Source: Boswellia sacra
Lineage: Eukaryota > Streptophyta > Magnoliopsida > Sapindales > Burseraceae
Length of the DNA stretch: 64,000 nt
Direction of reading: 5' to 3'
NCBI GenBank assembly: GCA_013180625.2
Contig: SNVD02001400.1
Span: 310,001 to 374,000, forward strand
Made by a program: the position numbers and the translations under genes. Of the stretch, positions 1 through 12,317 are shown in pieces. The notes beneath the pieces are model-generated. The model saw nothing but the letters and a program-made list of their open reading frames with translations. It did no database searches and had not been told where the DNA came from. Each line of letters begins with the position of its first letter. Within the stretch, counting starts at the first letter, position 1.

Positions 1-583
1 TATGTAGTTTTAATTCGTTAGTGGAATTAAAGTTCAAAGGCTTGCTTGGTTTTGAATTTAGTATTTCGATGGACAAGAGTTAAAGTTGGAGATTTTTTTG
101 AATTTGAAAGAAGTTGATGAGAAAATCTGAATAAATACTTGTATGGATCTGCCGTTAACAATAAGAAAAATAACTTAATTTATTATATTTATTCAAATTT
201 TTGATAAATGATTTTAACAAAGAATTGACATAAAGAGGGAAATAAGGTAAAAAGCTTTGCCATAACAGTAAGTAATGTTAGACTTACAACTTATACATAA
301 TCAAACTCTACAATCTGATATAACCGTTTACATGACCAAATCCTATTAAAGATAGTAACTTCCCTAATTCTTTTCTGTTTTTTCTTCTTCTAATGAATTT
401 TTGTAATGTAGACTGTCATATTGGGTTATAAAGTTTGGATTACATGGAGGTTTAAGTCTAGCACCACTGTTACTATAAATTCTCTAAGTTAACTTTAAGG
501 GGGTTGATTGTCGCTACCCCATGTGCGTAGTATTATTCTTAGTTTTCTTTAACAAAGGCTTTTATTCTCAATGAATCATAGAC
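1..583. other. intergenic, no gene seen
   Basis: AT-rich sequence with no reading frame that looks coding on either strand and no recognisable transposon ends. It lies beyond the 3' end of the minus-strand RING gene. Confidence 0.5.
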
Positions 584-1020
584 ATAATGGTCAACCAAAT
601 CTGATAGCCCTTACAAAGTGTGTTATTACGGAAACAAACTTGTTATTGCATATAAATGGAGACATGAAGGCTTGGGACCATTGTGAAAATGACACCAAAA
701 CAACTAAACAAAAGGTGAACGCTACCGCGGAGCAATATTACGACTAATACCAAATGGTACTTTTGAGTCGCAATTAAAATGACAATTCAATTATTACCAT
801 CAACCTATTCTCATTGATGGCTTCATTCAAACCATTTCATCAATTGGTTTTATGTTGTTAGATTGTTATCATCAAGTTAAATGTTGTAATTTTGGATTCT
901 TATTTATCTATCTAATGTATTGACGCCACATAAGCACATTGCATGGATAATTTGTACGGTAATTCTATCCTATTATAAATCTAATTTTTATGTGGGCTGG
1001 TGTTTACTTGGGATTGTATA
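584..1020 (+). repeat. diverged direct repeat, copy A
   Basis: By eye, this block aligns over about 440 bp with 2606-3070 in the same orientation, at perhaps 65-70% identity with small indels. Shared landmarks include a segment ending in TTACGGAAACA, a segment with CATCAACCTATT, ATTGGTTTTATGTT, and a final TGTTTACTT. The two copies bracket the RING-H2 gene. No protein match is evident, so it is either an old duplication of flanking DNA or an unclassified repeat. Confidence 0.6.
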
Positions 1021-1196
1021 AAATCACTGGCAAAATATCCGTAGTAGTTCAGCGAAAGGCCTGTACAAACTACTATTATCATGAAGAGGACACTCAAAAT
1101 CTCCGCAATATGGAACTTCATATCAACAAAATTTGGATCCCCCATTCGAAAGACTAGATCAAATATTTAAATGTGCCATGAGGAAGAAGATTGATA

Positions 1197-1983
1197 TCAG
1201 GACTGCACAGGGGTTCGACAATATGGGCAATGAGGATGGTCTGCAAGCCAAGGGAGAAGGCACTCTGAATGGTATCTGTGAGAACATGAAAGCTCCATGA
1301 CCTGTTGCTCCCCCTCAAAATCTTCTAAGCAAACAGAGCAAACCTTCCTATGGGATTTCCGCCTTCCGAGTTGAATGCTCCATGGCTTCACCAATAATTT
1401 TTTGCCCAAGTGGGTATCCTTTCTATAGTCGCCATGACTAGCTTTATTCAATTGAGCTTCGCTTGAACTGTATTATATGTAGGATGTTTATATATATATG
1501 TTAGTAGCCAGGAAATAATGTCAAGAATCTGAATATATTGATCCATAAAAATGGTTTCTAATCCAAGCAGTGACATCAATAAACTTTCAATTCTAAGCAA
1601 GAAATATAAATAATTGGAATACAATTTCTCCTCTGATTATAAGTTTACATTCTATTGAAACAAAAGCACAGAGAGGAATTCATTAATCTAAGCAACATGT
1701 TGAATTTTTCAATCCGACCCAAATATTTTATTCGAGTATTGAAAAGAGACAGAATAGCGAGAACAGACCTGGAAGCTGGGTATAGGTAGCCAAGCTTTCG
1801 CTCGAGGCGCTGGCGAGCTCTTAGAGCTGTTTCATCCAGGAAGCCAACAGGATGGACCAAGGGCTCACGTCGTTCCCCAACCCCGAGAGGGTTGCCAAAG
1901 CGGCTAGATTGATGGTCTTGACGTTGCTGTTTATTTACCTTCCTCCTCTGGGGCACCCCTACCCCGGGGCACATTCCAGCCAT
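1197..1983 (-). CDS. RING-H2 finger E3 ubiquitin ligase
   Basis: Two exons, 1983-1769 and 1467-1197, join in frame (acceptor ATACAG at 1468) and give 161 residues. The start at 1983 is chosen because MAGMCPGV matches the MAGM-PGV opening I recall for a family of small plant RING proteins; the upstream in-frame TTG is not used. A basic linker (~residues 55-110, with ALRARQRLERKL) precedes a C-terminal RING-H2 domain at ~115-158. The ligands run CSVC, then Cys, HxxxH-type His residues, Cys, and CPYC, all eight present and properly spaced. Such proteins transfer ubiquitin from an E2 to a substrate; the substrate cannot be inferred. No signal peptide or membrane segment is seen, so a soluble location is likely. 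The stop comes just after the RING. Flanked by repeat copies A and B. Confidence 0.9.
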
Positions 1984-2560
1984 TCTTTGTATCAAAAACC
2001 CTCTCAGATTTTCAACACACCAAAATTTACTCTTCCTTCTTTATTTACAGCTTACCTAAATGTAAATGGGCAGGACAATTCCAGGAAATTTTCCAGTTCA
2101 ACACCTACTTTGCCACCTAACTTTGGGCTTTAAATCTTCAGGTATGTGCTTTCGTAGCTCCTTCCTTTACGAAAACCTGAACAGAAGAAGGGGAATATTT
2201 GTAGGACAATTATCAAACGCCAAATCTAGATGATGCATATCATGTGCATGATTATTAAAGCATTAATGCTTGTGGAAAAGGTTATGAGGAACCTTCTTTG
2301 AAGCTGTCCTGTCTTCTCATCTATACTACGCTCAGATCAATCGGCTTGGAATTTCCGCCTAACTTGTGTAATTTCGTTGTTGAATTTTTATGAAAACATT
2401 AAAAAAATCTCCAGTGTTTGCACATCAACTTCCACTTGGCAGCCCAATATCAGGGGAAGGCTAGGCCCAGGTTTTGTCCACTTTTCTAGGCCGGATCTCT
2501 AGCTACAGTTAAAAACTGAAGACACGGATTTGTTGGGATAATGTCTGTCCCTCTCGCACA

Positions 2561-2562
<2 letters not shown>
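1984..2562. other. upstream region of the RING gene
   Basis: Presumed 5' UTR and promoter of the minus-strand RING gene. A plus-strand open frame at 1852-2133 is the reverse shadow of exon 1. Nothing else is recognised. Confidence 0.4.

Positions 2563-2605
<43 letters not shown>
2563..2605. repeat. 43-nt poly-T tract (poly-A on minus strand)
   Basis: An uninterrupted run of T, directly abutting repeat copy B. Read on the minus strand it is a poly-A tail at the end of copy B, which would suit a retroposed sequence. It may also be an ordinary slippage-prone homopolymer, and its length may be imprecise in an assembly. Confidence 0.9.
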
Positions 2606-2608
<3 letters not shown>

Positions 2609-3070
2609 TATGATTGGTTGAACAACCGAATTTGAGAGCCTTAAAAAGTGTTCTTTACGGAAACACACTCGTGGTTGCATGTAAATAGAAGGCTTGGCAC
2701 CATTTTTAGAATTTTACGGGACCATTTCTGACTGCAAAGACGAGACAGCCACCGTGACCGAGCTAGCTAACTAAATGTGAAATATACAGGTAAGCAAACA
2801 CGATTACTACTTGATGTGACTCAAACTGACAATTCATTCATCAACCTATTTTCAGTAGCTTCATTTATGCCATTTCAATTGGTTTTATGTTATTAGATAG
2901 TTTTCTTCAAGTATTAATTAATATTCTAATTTTTATTTACTTAATATCTTCACGTCATATACGCGCAAAAAGGTTTATGCGCATAATTTTAATTTGTATG
3001 TGTAGATGTAATACAATCTTTTTAATTTCAAATATTTATATGTGTGTTAATGTTTACTTCAATTTCTTTA
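2606..3070 (+). repeat. diverged direct repeat, copy B
   Basis: Counterpart of 584-1020 in the same orientation. Homology starts immediately after the poly-T tract and fades near 3070. It is more AT-rich than copy A. The short open frame at 2887-3108 inside it is not considered a gene. Confidence 0.6.
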
Positions 3071-3582
3071 TATACCCGCTTGAAGATCATAAATTAAGCT
3101 CTTCTTAATTTATATGTATAAATGGTTAACCTATCTCATGTTTTTCTCCGCCAAGAAATTAATTAATTAGATCCTTCGAAATATAATGCAAAGAATGATT
3201 AAGACGGTTCAAATTTGCTTAACGTTCCCCAATATATATATATATAGAGAGTATTATAAATAATCTTTAACTAAGGTTTAATATTAGACGTAACCCTCAC
3301 ATTTTATATAAATTACTAATAATCTTGCTAACACTAAATTTTATGAAATTAGTTTTATGATATATTAAAAATATATATAATAACTATTATATTCTTCAGT
3401 TATTCTATTTTCTATTATTTAAATATTTCATAACTGGTTTAGCATCTAAATCAAAAAGTTATAAAATTTTCACTAAAAACCTTATACTAAAAGACAACAA
3501 ATATAAAACTTCTAAATAAAATAAATTATAAAATTCTCAAAAAGATAAATAATAAAAGTTGAATTAAAAATAAAGAAGTTAA

Positions 3583-3691
3583 ATATAAACAAGAGAGGCT
3601 GGGTCCTGTCCGAGGCTGATATAAATGGTCTAGCTTGGTGCGGAAGTTTATGGGTCTATGTTATAAAAAACATATATATAAACAAGAGAGG
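3583..3691. mobile_element. 77-bp insertion flanked by 16-bp direct repeats
   Basis: The 16-mer ATATAAACAAGAGAGG occurs at 3583-3598 and again at 3676-3691. The 77 bp between them (3599-3675) are clearly less AT-rich than the surroundings, open with CTGGGTCCTGTCCGAGGC and end in an A-rich stretch. A long perfect target duplication plus an A-rich tail is the signature of target-primed retroposition, so this may be a truncated SINE or retroposed RNA fragment. I do not recognise the source. A simple tandem duplication is the alternative. Confidence 0.5.
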
Positions 3692-3947
3692 ATTAATTAA
3701 AATAATAAAAATAAAATAAATGGACTAAAATATAGTATTTTAATGCTAAAAAATAAAATAAAATAAATTAAACTAACTAAAATAAAACTGAAAACTCTGA
3801 AAACTAAAAGGAACTTTTTTACAATTAAATAAATAAAATATAAAAAATTATAATAACAAACACCACACCCCCCCCCCCCCACCCACAAAACCAAAAAAAA
3901 AGTCCAAGACCCTAAAAAAAAACTATATTTTGAAAGTGTAGTTGATC

Positions 3948-4025
3948 GTTGATATATTGATTTTATGCATTTCTTTGTTTATGATTGTTGATATATTGAT
4001 TTTATGCATTTCTTTGTTTATGATT
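3948..4025. repeat. tandem repeat, two copies of 39 bp
   Basis: Two near-perfect adjacent 39-bp units, each starting GTTGATATATTGATTTTATG and ending in TTTATGATT. Confidence 0.9.
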
Positions 4026-4241
4026 TTTGGTTAAAGTTTTTTATAAGATTATTTATTTAAAAAATGAACATGTTACTACTTAAGCAAATGACTTAAGTTA
4101 CATTTTTACCCTTTAGGTGTTAAATTTAATCAAAATTAGTTAACGATAGGGTTATTGATAATATTATACAAAGTGTGAAGGTTATGTCAATATTAGTTCT
4201 TAGTTCAGGATTATTTGTAATATTTTTTTTTCTCTCTCTCT

Positions 4242-4243
<2 letters not shown>

Positions 4244-4286
<43 letters not shown>
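4244..4286. repeat. (AT)n microsatellite
   Basis: About 21 AT dinucleotides following a short CT tract. Confidence 0.95.
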
Positions 4287-4291
<5 letters not shown>

Positions 4292-7200
4292 TCAAATACG
4301 TTTTAGCAAGCAGATCATCATAGTAACAATTAATAAAAATGATGAAACCATGTTCAATTGTTTTTGTACAAACTCAAATATAAGGAAAAACATTATTGGA
4401 TAGAAAAGAATAAACACTACTTGCATACCTTGGAACTAAAGATAAGTGCTGAAATGGAGTTGGGTTGATTATACGGTGAATCTGAAGATACACTTCAACC
4501 AAAATTGTCACTCGAAAGCCAACCCGACATGCTCCAAGAGCATATATATATATATATATAGAAGGATGAAAGATATTCCACTTGTTCCTCCCTCCTGATT
4601 TGATAAGTGATGAAATTTATAATTTGTAATTTCATTAATTGTGTTTTCTATTGATCTGTTTAATTAGTCTATTCTTTCCGTAGTTAGATTAGGATTTTCT
4701 CAATTACTTGTCTTTATAACTTTGAGATAATTTATTACCCTTTTGCATATATAATTGACATATATAGAAAGAAGCAGTTAAGTGTCAAAACCTTAGCTAT
4801 TATTTTATTTTTCAAAAGTATATATTTAACGAATATTCCACACGCATCTTAATTGAATATGATAGGGTGGAAAAACATATATTTACGCATTTTTTTTTAA
4901 ACGCTAATATTAGTTTAAGAATATTATTATATATATCATATTAGTATGACCCAATAATATAATCGATGATAAGATTGAAATCTCTATTTTTCAAACGCTA
5001 ATCTGGGTTGGTTTGGTTGCATGAATAAGAAGCAACATGCAGAGACAAACGAGGAGACCTAAACTACGGTAGTGAAATAGAAATAGAATAAAGAAATCAC
5101 CTCCTTTTGCCAAATAGCACATGAGACGACAGGACAACCGAGAAATGCAAATTGGGTAAGCATCAGAATCAATCAGAATCACGGATGATGATGATGATGC
5201 TCTTTGAGACAAAGAAGTGCTTGACTGATATATCTACACATATACATATATATAAACAAAAAGAGCAAATTGAGTATCCCCAATCTAACAAACATATATA
5301 GTCTTTCACATGCATGCACAAATTCTTTTCTTCTCCATGTGGTGAGCACTTGAATATGTAACACTTACGTTTTGATATAAGAGAATCTCTTCAATATTGC
5401 AATCCTAACTTTCTGAATATTTATTTATATAATCAACTGCACAATATTAAACATATAATGATATATATAAGCTCTGTTAACTATTGAAATTAATATGATG
5501 GCATTACTACTGCGTAGCAGAATGTTTTTTTAGGGATATCTTGGCTTACCCCTTAATTATTAGTTACAAACATCTCAGGCAAATGAACTGGATTATCATC
5601 ATCATTGCCATTGATTTTTTTTCTTTATATGTTTGGATTCATGAATTCAATCATAATTGGCTTCAATCACAATTATACCGACAAACTAGGCCCATATATA
5701 AACTTTAATTATTAAAATCTACACCAAGGTTTTTAATTTTCAACCAAGTTAAGCTGACCTCAATTTAAGCATTCATAGTCTGATCAATATCATGAAACAG
5801 ATATAAAAACTGTTTTCTGAAAGTAAAATCAGAGACAAGAATAAAATCGGGAGCAGAATATCCAGTCTTACCTTGGCCATTACCATTATTGTTCTGAGAC
5901 ATTAGACTAAGGACACTAGTAAAAGATCTAATATTTGGCCCTTCGTAAATTTATAAATAATCTGCAGTTTTCCTGATAACAGCTTCCGACTAAGAAATGT
6001 TAATAGAAGGATTTGGGGAAAACAGGCATGATAAAACCAGTTGCAAGCATCGTGCTTCCCTGAACCAAGCACCTAGTCAAAGGGAAGCCTATGAACATAC
6101 CATGTGAATGCCAACTAATCCTTTAATGATAAAAAAATTTGTTACAATAATGGCAAAAATTAATCGTCTATCATGGCAATGATGGCCCAAATCCCATTAA
6201 TTTAGTGTTCATGCACTGACAACCACTGCTTCAGCAGACTCCAGTCCTCCAGTTGATCAGTTCTGAAATATATATTTATACAATATTAAGATAACGCATT
6301 AGGTGCACGTTGATACAGTCCTATTTGATCTGGAAAAACATATGTAATCCATCAAAGTTTTTAGATTTCCCATAGCTTTTAATACAACCAATCTTTACAT
6401 GCCAAATTTCTGTGGAAGTTTTGAGTTACTCAAAATTAGTCAATGCATGCGTTTCATATTTTGGCATGGTTTTGATCTGCTATAATGAGGGTGAAAAGTC
6501 AAAACTAGATAAATTATCGGTAGAAACTTTGCAAATGATTGCGGTATTAACAAGCAAAAGTCCACAGAATCTGAACTAAATATTTGTGGTCTGTAGCTTG
6601 CCTCTCCTTAATTGGAACACACATCATTAAAGCTTCAACTTCTAAACAAGAAAGACTTGATTAGTCTGATAAATTATGATGATAAATGAATAAAATTTTG
6701 AATATAGTCCTGTTAGTATCGATTCATTTACTAAAAAGTTGAAAAGGGTTTTTCGTGTTCATGAGATCTACCTTATTTACCTAACTAGTTAATGAACAAT
6801 TACTGTTACTGGTCCTCACAATAACCATACGCTTCTATGCAGAAGTGCCAGCAGCTTACATTAATTAACCTGTCCCCCCAACAATGCTATCAACTTCACA
6901 AAGCAATGGATAACGGGTTCCAGGAGATAATAAAGTGCAAAGATAAGATTGATTTCATTGAAGGGTCTTGGTATCAAGGTGATATCTTTCACTTGGGACC
7001 ATGGACGAACTTAGAAGACACGGAAGGGTACACCAGCTAGGATAAAAGTAGGCATGTGCAGATCCCACACAGCCCTCAATTCTGTACATTTCTTCATTGG
7101 AGCCCACAACCCCACAATGTTTTACGAGTTCTAAATTCCTGACCCCAAGTGGACAGCTCCTCTATCCTTTAAAAAATGAGTACTTTACAAGGATTCTGCA

Positions 7201-7717
7201 CGTTCTAGACCCATTTTCACATGTTTTCTGACCCTCCCCATCCCACGTTAACCAATACGATCTTTGGCAAAGCAGAGGATTATTAAAAAAAACGATTTAC
7301 CGAGAATGACATTCACCTGTAAGGATAAAATGGACAGCTATTAGCTAAGTAGTTAAATGAAAATCAAGGAATCTCTGCCATTTATTTCCTTCTTGCAGGA
7401 GGGTGGCAAATGCCTTAACAGGGGAGCTTCCTCCTTGTTTTCCCTTGTGCTGGCATTAATTTATGAGCATAATTCAATATACCAATTCGTCCTCCGAAAA
7501 TTGGTTTTGGTTGTTACTACAGGGAATAATTAACAGTAAGATCAGGCTGTCAAAGAATAGCATTTAATTTCCTTATCTAATAAGACAGAAAATTTTAATG
7601 TTGAAAGCTACATATGGAACAGAGACAGGAGAGGAGATCCACACGTATCAGTTGTTACTATCTTCTCTCTATATTTTCTCCTCTGATAGAGTGGCAGCTT
7701 AGAAGGATTTGAAAAGG

Positions 7718-9659
7718 ATGGGGAAGACAGGCAAATGGCTTAAAAGTTTCTTGACAGGGAAGAAAGACAAAGACAAAGAGAAGGAGAAGTGTGCAAGCAA
7801 TCAAAGTCCTTCAGTTGCTTTTGAGAATCCAACAACGCCAACTCCAATTCTACCGACAACTCCTAAAGAAAAAAAGAGATGGAGTTTTCGAAGATCTTCG
7901 GCTACAGCAGTAGCTTCCAAGGACTTGAATTTTACAGAACCAGTTGCAACCATACAGCCAGCAGCAATGCAGGCCTTAGTGTCAGTAGACAAAGAAGATG
8001 AGCAGAAGAAGCATGCCATGGCTGTAGCTGCTGCTACAGCTGCTGCCGCTGATGCAGCTGTGGCTGCTGCACAGGCAGCTGCTGCTGTGATCCGACTAAC
8101 AGCTGCTGCGAATGGGAGGGCCAGCGCCATTGAAGAGGCTGCTGCAATAAAAATTCAATCTGTTTTCCGTTCTTATTTGGTGGGCAACTCTTGTATTCCC
8201 TATTAATATGTTTTGGTAGCCAGTTCATCAATGTTCAAGATCCAACAATTGCAAAGATGGAAAGGTGATGAATTGTGTTATTGTTGATGTTTCAGGCGAG
8301 GAAAGCATTGTGTGCTTTGAAAGGATTAGTGAAGCTGCAGGCATTGGTAAGGGGTCACCTGGTGAGAAAACAGGCCACAGCTACACTCAGGTGCATGCAG
8401 GCGTTGGTGACTGTACAGGCTAGAGCTCGCGCTCAAAGACTCCGTGCGGGTGAAGAAACAAATTCGGTTAATCAGAGGCAATCAGTCCACAGAAAATCCA
8501 CTCAGGACAATTGTTATAGGCACCCTTATGTAAGTTTTATTTCTCTTGTCAGAAATCCTCTTAGATATAAAAGAAAAATTCCCGGAAACTGCATTCTTTT
8601 GATTGCAGTCTCGAGCAAAATGAGAATTAAATTCACTTATATGCTTGAAATGGAAGAGAGAATGGTGGACACATTAATTTGCCTAAATGTGACAAAAAAA
8701 TTATTCTCCAAATGAAAATATATAAATGGATATTTCAAGAATTCTTAAACCAACCTGCGGTCTCGGTTTTGTACATGCAGGAGATTGATAGAGGCATGGA
8801 AGAGAACATCAAGATCGTAGAGATGGATCATGGTGAATCAAAGGCAAGTTCAAAGAGTAGAAATAGCTACTCAAACCATCCACAAAGTGAACGAGCAGAG
8901 AACAGATTCTCCACACACTATGCATCAAATCGTGCATATTCGAAGCAAGATAATTACCAGGTCTCTCCAGCTCCATCAGCACTGACTGACATGAGCCCCA
9001 GAGCTTGCAGTGGTCATTTTGAGGACTATTCATTTAGCACAGCACAAAGCAGTCCACAATACTATTCTGCTATATCCAAACCGGATCCATCAAGAGTTCC
9101 TTTTGCTTTCCCAAGGTCAGAGTATGCCGAACCATTGTCCCATGACTACCCATTATTTCCCAATTACATGGCCAATACAGAGTCTTCAAGAGCCAAAGTT
9201 CGGTCACAAAGTGCACCAAAGTCAAGGCCAGATTCATTTGAGAGGCAACCAAGCCGGCGGAGAGCCTCCATTGAGGGAAGAAACGTTCCGAGGGCCATGC
9301 GGATGCAGAGATCATCTTCACATGTGGGTGCTACTGCTCAGAATTACCAGTATCCTTGGTCAATTAAGCTTGACAGGTCAGCAGTTTCGCTTAAAGACAG
9401 TGAATGTGGATCCACAAGTACAGTGCTCACAAACACCAACTACTGCAGATCACTTGTTGCATACGAAGTGAGTATAATACAAGTAATCTGAAATCTCAAT
9501 TCAAGTCATGAACTCTAATAAAAGAAAATTTAAAGGGAGCAAATATATGGATTCTACTGCATAATATAATTAAGTTGATGGCAGCTGATATCCCTTTAAC
9601 AACTAATGGTGCAATAATATTGGTTTTTGTGACTGCAGGCTCATGGAAATAGGTACTAA
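7718..9659 (+). CDS. IQ67-domain (IQD) calmodulin-binding protein
   Basis: Four exons, 7718-8179, 8296-8529, 8781-9467 and 9639-9659, all phase 0, give 467 residues. The start ATG at 7718 gives [12 protein letters not shown], the usual IQD N-terminus; a TTG three codons upstream is not used. An alanine-rich stretch (~90-135) precedes the IQ67 domain (~139-204), with tandem IQ and calmodulin-recruitment motifs such as [24 protein letters not shown] and [15 protein letters not shown]. As is typical of IQDs, an intron splits the first IQ motif. Near the C-terminus lies a DUF4005-like block (~365-420, with [10 protein letters not shown]). IQDs are basic scaffolds that tether calmodulin to microtubules, plasma membrane or nucleus. 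The last exon encodes only AHGNRY. It most resembles the Arabidopsis IQD22 to IQD24 group, a recalled impression only. Confidence 0.93.
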
Positions 9660-10930
9660 CAGTACATCTTTCCTCACCATGGAGATTGGAAAATAAGTTT
9701 GGACCAACTAGATGACTATGCAGACACTAAACAAATAACGCAAGCTTCAACAGGCAATGATCAACAAACTGAAGTTTACGAAATAGGAATTGCTATAATT
9801 TCACAGTTTCCATTACAGATTCCAATGTCACTTCTTCAAAGGAAGCACTTGAAGAAACCACTGTGTAGAGTCTTTTTCATTTTGTTTTCAATGTTTCTGG
9901 TTGATTGATGGAATGTGTTTTAGGCAGACCTCCAAGGCAAATTAGCTGCAAGAATTATGGCTACAAATATAGGAGCACAATAACTGATTTGTGTATAGAA
10001 ATTTATTGAGTGTGATTTTTTTCCCAGATTCCCGTTGTTTAATGGATATTTGATGATACTAAAATCGTCCATACATATCGAACACGCTTGTTAGCAGCCT
10101 AAATAGCTAAAATTTACAAAATTGATAAAGATCATGTTGCACATGTACTTTTCAATATGACAGTGCAAAAAGCTTTTCTGCTATGCTCTCTTGTTTTGCA
10201 ATTCAGGAATCAAACCTGCTAGCCCCTTTAGTAGATTCCTTTCTTCTCCCATTTGCTAGTTAAAAGGTTGCCAAAAATGACCAATAACTATCAAAGGTAT
10301 CCGCTTTCTCCAAATGATTCCAAACCTTTAACCTGCTCCGCCGAGAATCCTTGCCATCAAAGCAGCTCTGCTTGGTGAAGTGATCACCTAAAATCAAGAT
10401 TCAGAACCCCAGGCCCATTTGTAAATTTGTTACTCCAGTAAGTTATTCAAACCCTTTCCCTATGTGCTAGCCATTAGCCACTGAATGTGAACTCACATCT
10501 GCATTGGAAGGCCCACTTACGGCATCAAGACATTGAATTTTGGAGATCAAAGCGTTGAATTAACAAAAAATGATGATACAAATAGTAATTGCATGGTTAA
10601 TCTGGGGAATCAAATAAGACAACCAAAAATTTGGTTTTGCAATTCATAGTAAAATTTAAATTTCACTGTCCAACTTGTATCATAATAGAACTGACAACAA
10701 CGTGTAATGGGTCAGCCGTGGTAGATAATCATTTCCCACTGTGCACCACCCGACTTGTCCGGTGCTTGCAGGAAATTTAACATAACTCCAATGGCATTGA
10801 CGATGTATGTTTAAAGGCCAAAAAGAATACAACAAAAAAATTATAGAAAATAAGAGAGATACAGGAAACTTGTTGAGCTGACTTCAAAGGCGGAAGTCCC
10901 CGAAATTGTATTTGGATACTTGAAAATAGT
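9660..10930. other. 3' flank of the IQD gene
   Basis: Probable 3' UTR followed by AT-rich DNA. The open frame at 9699-9908 has no recognisable domain. No further gene is seen before the left end of the nested transposon complex. Confidence 0.45.
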
Positions 10931-11572
10931 TTGAAATTCATTGGCCCCCTGAAGTAAGCGTTACAAACGATCGTACCTGAGTTTCTGAAAATTGTAATTT
11001 GCCCCCTCAATTGAAATTCCGGCCAGCAACTTTAACAGTAAATTGGACCCTAACGTTAGATTTAACGAAATAAAGGATAAAATTGTAATCAAACATAATT
11101 TCATAAAACTAAAGACAAAATCAATACGAGTTAAAAAAATCTAACCAAATTAATAAAAAATTCACTCCTCTCTCCTCTTCTCTGCCTACAACGATCCTCT
11201 GCCAGTTTCATCGTCCATCGCTACCTTAACCCATCCCTAGGGCTCATCCATAGTCGCCCATAAGAATAGCTTCAATCAATCATGGGCTTCTTTGAGAATC
11301 AATTTTTCTTCACCATCCACCACACGCTTGGCACCCTAGTCACAGCCACCAAGATAAACCTCTCCCCATCCTTTTTCCTTCTTTCCATTTGTCTCAATTT
11401 TCTTCTCTCTCTCGCAGGGGTTATTTTTTTAAATAACCCCTTTTGGGGTCTCTTTTTCAAACCTAACACCTTTTTGGTATTTGACTAATTTTGACCCCTT
11501 TTGGACATGAAAAGTCCAATTTATCTTTAAGAGTTAATATGAAAAGATGAATAGAAGACATACACTCACTCT

Positions 11573-11655
11573 CCCAAAACGGCTCTCCCAACTTTCTAAC
11601 ACGAACACCCCAAAACGGCTCTCCCATCTCTCTAACACGCGCACCCCAAAACGGC
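11573..11655. repeat. subterminal tandem repeat, 36-bp unit
   Basis: About 2.3 copies of a 36-bp unit beginning CCCAAAACGGCTCTCCCA, just inside the left terminal repeat of the inner MULE. Confidence 0.85.
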
Positions 11656-11906
11656 AAACTGAAAATTTTTTGATGAAAGCAATGTGAAGCTAGTGAGTGA
11701 AGGTTGAAATCCAAGAAATTGATTGTTGAGTCAACGTTGAAAAAGTGAAGGTATTTATAGTTGATTTTGTCTTGAGATTTGTCTTGAGATTTGTTTTTTC
11801 CATTTTTTATGTTTGATATCTATTGAAGTGGTCCATGTTGAAGGAAATTAAGGCTTGAAACTGTGGACTTGTTATGTAAAAACGTTTTGCACTACCACCC
11901 TTTTCA

Positions 11907-11978
11907 CCAAAGGGTCGTGCTGCACGACCCTTTGGAGCCTTTCTCCAAAGGGTCGTGCAAAACGACCCTTTTCTCCAA
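11907..11978. repeat. nested palindromes of AGGGTCGTGC
   Basis: AGGGTCGTGC and GCACGACCCT face each other across one base, and a second AAAGGGTCGTGC / ACGACCCTTTT pair follows within 20 bp. The single strand could fold into two stable stems. The same core appears again further right in this MULE. Confidence 0.75.
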
Positions 11979-12108
11979 TTAGTCATGGTATATAATGCTT
12001 TTGTCAAAATAGTCATGATACATAATACTTGTCTAACGGTCGTGCAATAGAGTGAAATCTGTTTGAATTAATTGTAATGTTTTGTATTAGTATTGCAGGC
12101 TTTAGTGA

Positions 12109-12317
12109 ATGGATAATGTTCGTTTTTCTATCGTGTATGATGGTGAATGGGTAGGCAAAAGAAGAATCGAATTCCATCGTTGGGTGAAGAAAGGACATCA
12201 CGTAAATGTGGGCGGTGTGGTGGCAGGAGTCATAATCGGAAGACATGCTGGCCGACGAATCCGCTGTCAACCCAAAGAAATCCGGAGGCTCCATTAAATG
12301 ATACCGGTGGGGAGTAA
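12109..12317 (+). pseudogene. internally deleted mudrA-type transposase remnant
   Basis: Frame 1 starts at ATG 12109 and reads MDNVRFSIVYDGEWV, like the opening of plant MULE transposases. Around 12155-12165 the similarity passes to a different frame, which reads KKNRIPSLGEE, then a CCHC zinc knuckle (RKCGRCGGRSHNRKTC), and stops at 12317. That knuckle closes MULE transposases. The DDE catalytic core and SWIM region are therefore missing, and the two ends are fused out of frame. The element could only move with transposase supplied by another copy. The family assignment rests on the two termini only. Confidence 0.65.

Larger units (their letters stand above)
3071..7717. other. AT-rich intergenic region upstream of the IQD gene
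   Basis: No gene is supported in these 4.6 kb. Short frames at 3697-3894, 4991-5364 and 6837-7040 are low-complexity or have no recognisable domain. It contains a C13 tract (3868-3880), several AT microsatellites, a 39-bp tandem repeat and a small insertion listed separately. The last few hundred bases (about 7580-7717, CT-rich) probably hold the IQD promoter and 5' UTR. Confidence 0.5.

Noticed and set aside
2486..2680. Minus-strand frame with a long poly-lysine
   Set aside because: Translation of the poly-T homopolymer.
4991..5364. Overlapping minus-strand frames with Ser and His runs
   Set aside because: The runs come from a GAT trinucleotide repeat; no domain or splice partner found.
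6837..7040. 67-codon frame upstream of IQD
   Set aside because: No recognisable family, no splice link to the IQD start, and compositionally ordinary.
7801..8231. Minus-strand open frames rich in Ala or Gln
   Set aside because: Reverse shadows of the alanine-rich part of IQD exon 1.
9010..9471. 153-codon plus-strand frame
   Set aside because: Alternative frame within IQD exon 3; the IQD frame has DUF4005-like sequence and in-phase splicing.
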